Part shown: piece by piece, positions 13,765 to 15,826 of the stretch
How positions within the stretch are numbered: position 1 is the stretch's first letter
Layout: every line of letters starts with the position of its first letter
Source of the DNA: Anaerolineales bacterium
GTDB taxonomy: Bacteria; Chloroflexota; Anaerolineae; Anaerolineales; E44-bin32
DNA length: 15,826 bases
Direction of reading: 5' to 3'
NCBI GenBank assembly: GCA_030673085.1
Contig: DAOVFE010000011.1
Location: 1 to 15,826 of the forward strand
The notes under the pieces: model-generated
What the model was told of the DNA's origin: nothing
Database searches by the model: none
The model's input: the letters and a program-made list of their open reading frames with translations, nothing else
Program-made: the position numbers and the translations under genes

Positions 13765-15375
13765 ATGAACCCTTCCTTGCAGACATATTCGAAGCTTCTT
13801 ATTACGAGCGTAGTACTCGCCCTTCTTGCTGGCTGCACTCCGCCGCAGGCTACGGCCGGATTAATCCAGGTTTATATCGATGTGGATGGCGTTCGAACCA
13901 GCGTTTCCCTTCCCGCCGGTTCAACAGTCCAACAATCTCTTGATGCCGCTCAGATTCAAATCAACCCTATCGATAGAATCGAACCACCCGGCTATACCGT
14001 GCTTACAGATGGCGCCGTTGTTAAGGTCACTCACCTCACAGAGAAATTCGAGGTTGAAACCGTCATTATCCCCTTCGAGCGCCAGACAATTCGAAATGAG
14101 GGCCTTCCAGAAGGCGAAACGCGCCTTTTGCAGCCGGGCAAGAACGGAATAGAGGAAATAACCTACCGGATTGTAAAAGCCGAGGGTATTGAAACATCCC
14201 GCACGCCTGCCAGACGCATTGTCGTCCATGCACCTCAGCCCGAGATAGTAATGATTGGCGCACAACCCTCATATGCCCCGATAACAATCGAAGGCACGCT
14301 GGCCTACATAGCTGGAGGCAATGCTTGGATTATTAACGGCAACACTGGCAGTCGAAAACCCCTGATCGTGACCGGCGACTTGGATGGACATGTTTTTCAG
14401 CTTTCGCCCGACAGCCTCTGGCTACTCTACAGCCGCCGAACCAGCGATGAAGATGTGGATAGTATCAACTCGCTTTGGCTGGTTTCTACAACCGAATCTT
14501 CAGCAGAGCCAATTGATCTAAAGGTGAAGAATGTCATCAACTTCGCTGCATGGTTTCCGTCAATATCGTCCGAAAACACAGTATATAGATTCGCATACAG
14601 TACCGCTGAGCCAAGGACCTCAGCACCCGGATGGCAAGCGAATAACAATCTCATTCTGGCGACAATAAATATGTACGGACGGATAATCCGATCAGAGACA
14701 CTAATCCCGGCCAACGCTGGCGGTCAATATGGTTGGTGGGGCACATCATTTGCATGGTCGCCAGATGGCGCAATGCTGGCCTATGCTCAAGCGGATGAGG
14801 TTGGCTTAGTAAATCCCGAAGATCCTAGCTTTGATCAGCTATATCAAATCGTGCCCTTTGAGACGTTAGGTGACTGGGCCTGGGTACCCGAAATCGCCTG
14901 GGATTCAGATAGCCGCTTCTTGCTTATTGTTGATCACGGTTTCTATGGCGGCCTAGAAAACCCCGAAACCTCTCCGATATTTAACCTTCTTTCTTTCGAT
15001 ACTTATACCGAAAATACATATCTCCTTGTCCAAAATACTGGAATGTTCGCCTATCCTGCAATTTCGCCAATTCGTGAACTCGGAACCGGAGAAAATGCTC
15101 GCCAAATCACCTATTTACAGGCAATCGACTCGTTTGAAAGCGCCGAAAGCCACTATCGCTTGATGATCATGGATCGCGATGGAAGCAATGTAAAAACCAT
15201 TTTTCCATCTAGCGGAGAAATCGGACTGAAACCCCATCCACCGGCATGGTCACCCGATGGCATTTATCTAGCTATTCACTATCGCGGCGATTTATGGATT
15301 GTCGAAGCCTTAACCGGTGACGCTTATCGGCTTACTGGCAATGGACAAATAAGTGCGTTTAGCTGGGGACCCTGA
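13765..15375 (+). CDS. Lipoprotein with DUF348, G5 and TolB-like beta-propeller domains
   Basis: The 536-residue precursor has a signal sequence with lipobox LLAGC (C24). Residues about 33-91 match the DUF348 ubiquitin-like domain of YabE-type proteins (VYIDVDGVRTSVSLPAGSTV, later PGYTVLTDGAVVKV). Residues about 95-167 are a G5 domain: FEVETVIIPFERQTI, the GETRLLQPGKNG turn and EITYRIVKAEGIE. G5 domains are linked to peptidoglycan or amino-sugar binding and adhesion. From about 178 to the end are repeated FAWSPDG, IAWDSDSR and PAWSPDG strands typical of TolB/PD40 propeller blades. The protein should sit on the outer face of the membrane. It has no enzymatic motif, so a binding or scaffolding role is inferred. 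The ribosome-binding site is weak, so translation may be coupled to the small lipoprotein 42 nt upstream. Confidence 0.85.
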   Translation: MNPSLQTYSKLLITSVVLALLAGCTPPQATAGLIQVYIDVDGVRTSVSLPAGSTVQQSLDAAQIQINPIDRIEPPGYTVLTDGAVVKVTHLTEKFEVETVIIPFERQTIRNEGLPEGETRLLQPGKNGIEEITYRIVKAEGIETSRTPARRIVVHAPQPEIVMIGAQPSYAPITIEGTLAYIAGGNAWIINGNTGSRKPLIVTGDLDGHVFQLSPDSLWLLYSRRTSDEDVDSINSLWLVSTTESSAEPIDLKVKNVINFAAWFPSISSENTVYRFAYSTAEPRTSAPGWQANNNLILATINMYGRIIRSETLIPANAGGQYGWWGTSFAWSPDGAMLAYAQADEVGLVNPEDPSFDQLYQIVPFETLGDWAWVPEIAWDSDSRFLLIVDHGFYGGLENPETSPIFNLLSFDTYTENTYLLVQNTGMFAYPAISPIRELGTGENARQITYLQAIDSFESAESHYRLMIMDRDGSNVKTIFPSSGEIGLKPHPPAWSPDGIYLAIHYRGDLWIVEALTGDAYRLTGNGQISAFSWGP

Positions 15376-15457
15376 TCCTTTTCTTCACAAAGTGAAAATG
15401 ATAAAGCAAACGACAGCACGGAATACAGGTTGTGGAGGAACTTTTGCTTGCACTGTT

Positions 15458-15506
15458 GCACAGCTACGCGCGCTTTCACGGGTTGCGCCTGCTGCGTGGG
15501 CTGTGC
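15458..15506. repeat. Imperfect palindrome with nested arms
   Basis: Perfect 7-bp outer arms GCACAGC (15458-15464) and GCTGTGC (15500-15506) enclose nested ACGC/GCGT and GCGC/GCGC pairings. The RNA could fold into a long stem broken by small internal loops, with an apical loop near TTTCACGGGTT. It is followed by TAATAAAAACC. It could be a REP-like element or a structured 3' end for the lipoprotein transcript, though without a T run. Confidence 0.45.
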
Positions 15507-15557
15507 TAATAAAAACCTATCATTGGAAGCTGCTACTGCCCCATTCGCGAAACTGCC

Positions 15558-15711
15558 AGGCTTAGTTTGTGAAACCGACCGGCTTAGTTTGTGGAACTGA
15601 CAGGCTTAGTTTGTGGAACCGCCAAGTTTCGTTTGCGATACCGCCAGGTTTCGCACGCGACACCGCCATGGTTCGTTCGCGATACCGCCAGGTTTCGTTC
15701 GCGATACCGCT
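15558..15711. repeat. Tandem array of seven full 22-bp units plus degenerate flanking copies
   Basis: Units begin at 15558, 15580, 15602, 15624, 15646, 15668 and 15690 with an unbroken 22-bp period. A decayed half copy precedes (about 15543-15557) and another follows (15712-15722). Units 1-3 have the core GGCTTAGTTTGTGRAACY; units 4-7 have cores near GGTTTCGTTCGCGATACC, usually followed by GCCA. In the second type the 7-bp halves GGTTTCG and CGATACC are inverted with one mismatch around TTCG, so each unit is a dyad. The period is not a multiple of three, which argues against coding use. Confidence 0.85.
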
Positions 15712-15762
15712 TGGTTTCGCACTATCCACCCTCGGTGAGCGACAGTAGGCGGCATCTAGTGG

Positions 15763-15771
15763 TGGTATACT
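15763..15771 (+). promoter_or_regulatory. Possible extended -10 element pointing out of the window
   Basis: TG-G-TATACT at 15763-15771 fits an extended -10, but no -35 is recognisable at the proper distance. It may serve a gene beyond the right edge. Weak evidence on its own. Confidence 0.25.
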
Positions 15772-15826
15772 GGCTTTTTTACGTGATAGGATTATGATAT
15801 TAACAATAAATGTAACTACTCAGCCA

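Larger units (their letters stand above)
15376..15826. other. 451-bp region without a convincing gene: palindrome, 22-bp tandem array, possible promoter
   Basis: After the G5 lipoprotein there is a weak hairpin at about 15379-15398 (TTTTC and GAAAA arms) without a T run, then the imperfect palindrome at 15458-15506 and the 22-bp array at 15558-15711. A possible promoter lies near the end. The plus-strand frames 15353-15565 and 15591-15797 run through these repeats, have no ribosome-binding site and show no recognisable domain; the second exists only because the repeats lack stops. Confidence 0.5.

Noticed and set aside
13921..14265. Minus-strand 114-aa frame inside the G5 lipoprotein gene
   Set aside because: It is a shadow of a well-supported plus-strand gene with recognised domains.
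15558..15720. CRISPR array
   Set aside because: Units are directly adjacent with no unique spacers between them, and no cas genes are present.
15591..15797. Plus-strand 68-aa frame at the right end
   Set aside because: It runs through the 22-bp tandem repeats, whose period rotates the reading frame; it is open only because the repeat lacks stops.

Overview
The window looks like a stretch of ordinary chromosome from a member of the Chloroflexota, most likely an Anaerolineae-type organism. This is inferred from gene content only: a TIGR03663/Agl23-like GT-C membrane protein fused to an NHL propeller, an SPFH 'virion-core-like' protein with a small helical partner, a G5-domain lipoprotein carrying a TolB-like propeller, and an scpB-rluB pair. 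No rRNA, tRNA, integrase, transposase or CRISPR array is visible.

Left part (1-3193). The end of a gene and a possible 35-residue membrane peptide lead into a two-TM protein with a degenerate NERD-like domain (332-1009), closed by a clear intrinsic terminator. Facing it is a two-gene minus-strand operon: a helical protein of unknown function and an SPFH protein with a C-terminal excisionase-type HTH. It has a good sigma-70-like promoter at 2732-2760 with a Pho-box-like direct repeat just upstream. A 485-bp gap follows, holding a strong 16-bp-arm hairpin and sequence that may be a dispersed repeat.

Middle (3194-5422). A long class II (ketose-bisphosphate) aldolase homologue and a Nudix hydrolase form a plus-strand pair 12 nt apart. 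They converge on rsmD, whose terminator lies at 5355-5391.

Minus-strand block (5423-13147). In transcription order: scpB (condensin-associated segregation protein), rluB-like pseudouridine synthase, a 1114-aa GT-C/NHL membrane protein, sucC and sucD (succinyl-CoA synthetase, overlapping by 4 nt). After a 282-bp gap comes rsmD (16S rRNA methyltransferase). The block mixes chromosome segregation, ribosomal RNA modification, envelope glycosylation and the TCA cycle.

Right part (13075-15826). Divergent from scpB, and starting inside or just upstream of its 5' end, an extended -10 promoter drives two lipoproteins: a small YpmS/LmeA-like one and a DUF348-G5-propeller one. The last 450 bp hold no convincing gene. 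They contain an imperfect palindrome with 7-bp outer arms and a tandem array of about eight 22-bp units, which switches from one sequence subtype to another and whose later units are themselves near-palindromic. That array, the SPFH-HTH fusion with its regulatory site, and the altered motifs in the aldolase and RsmD are the observations most worth following.
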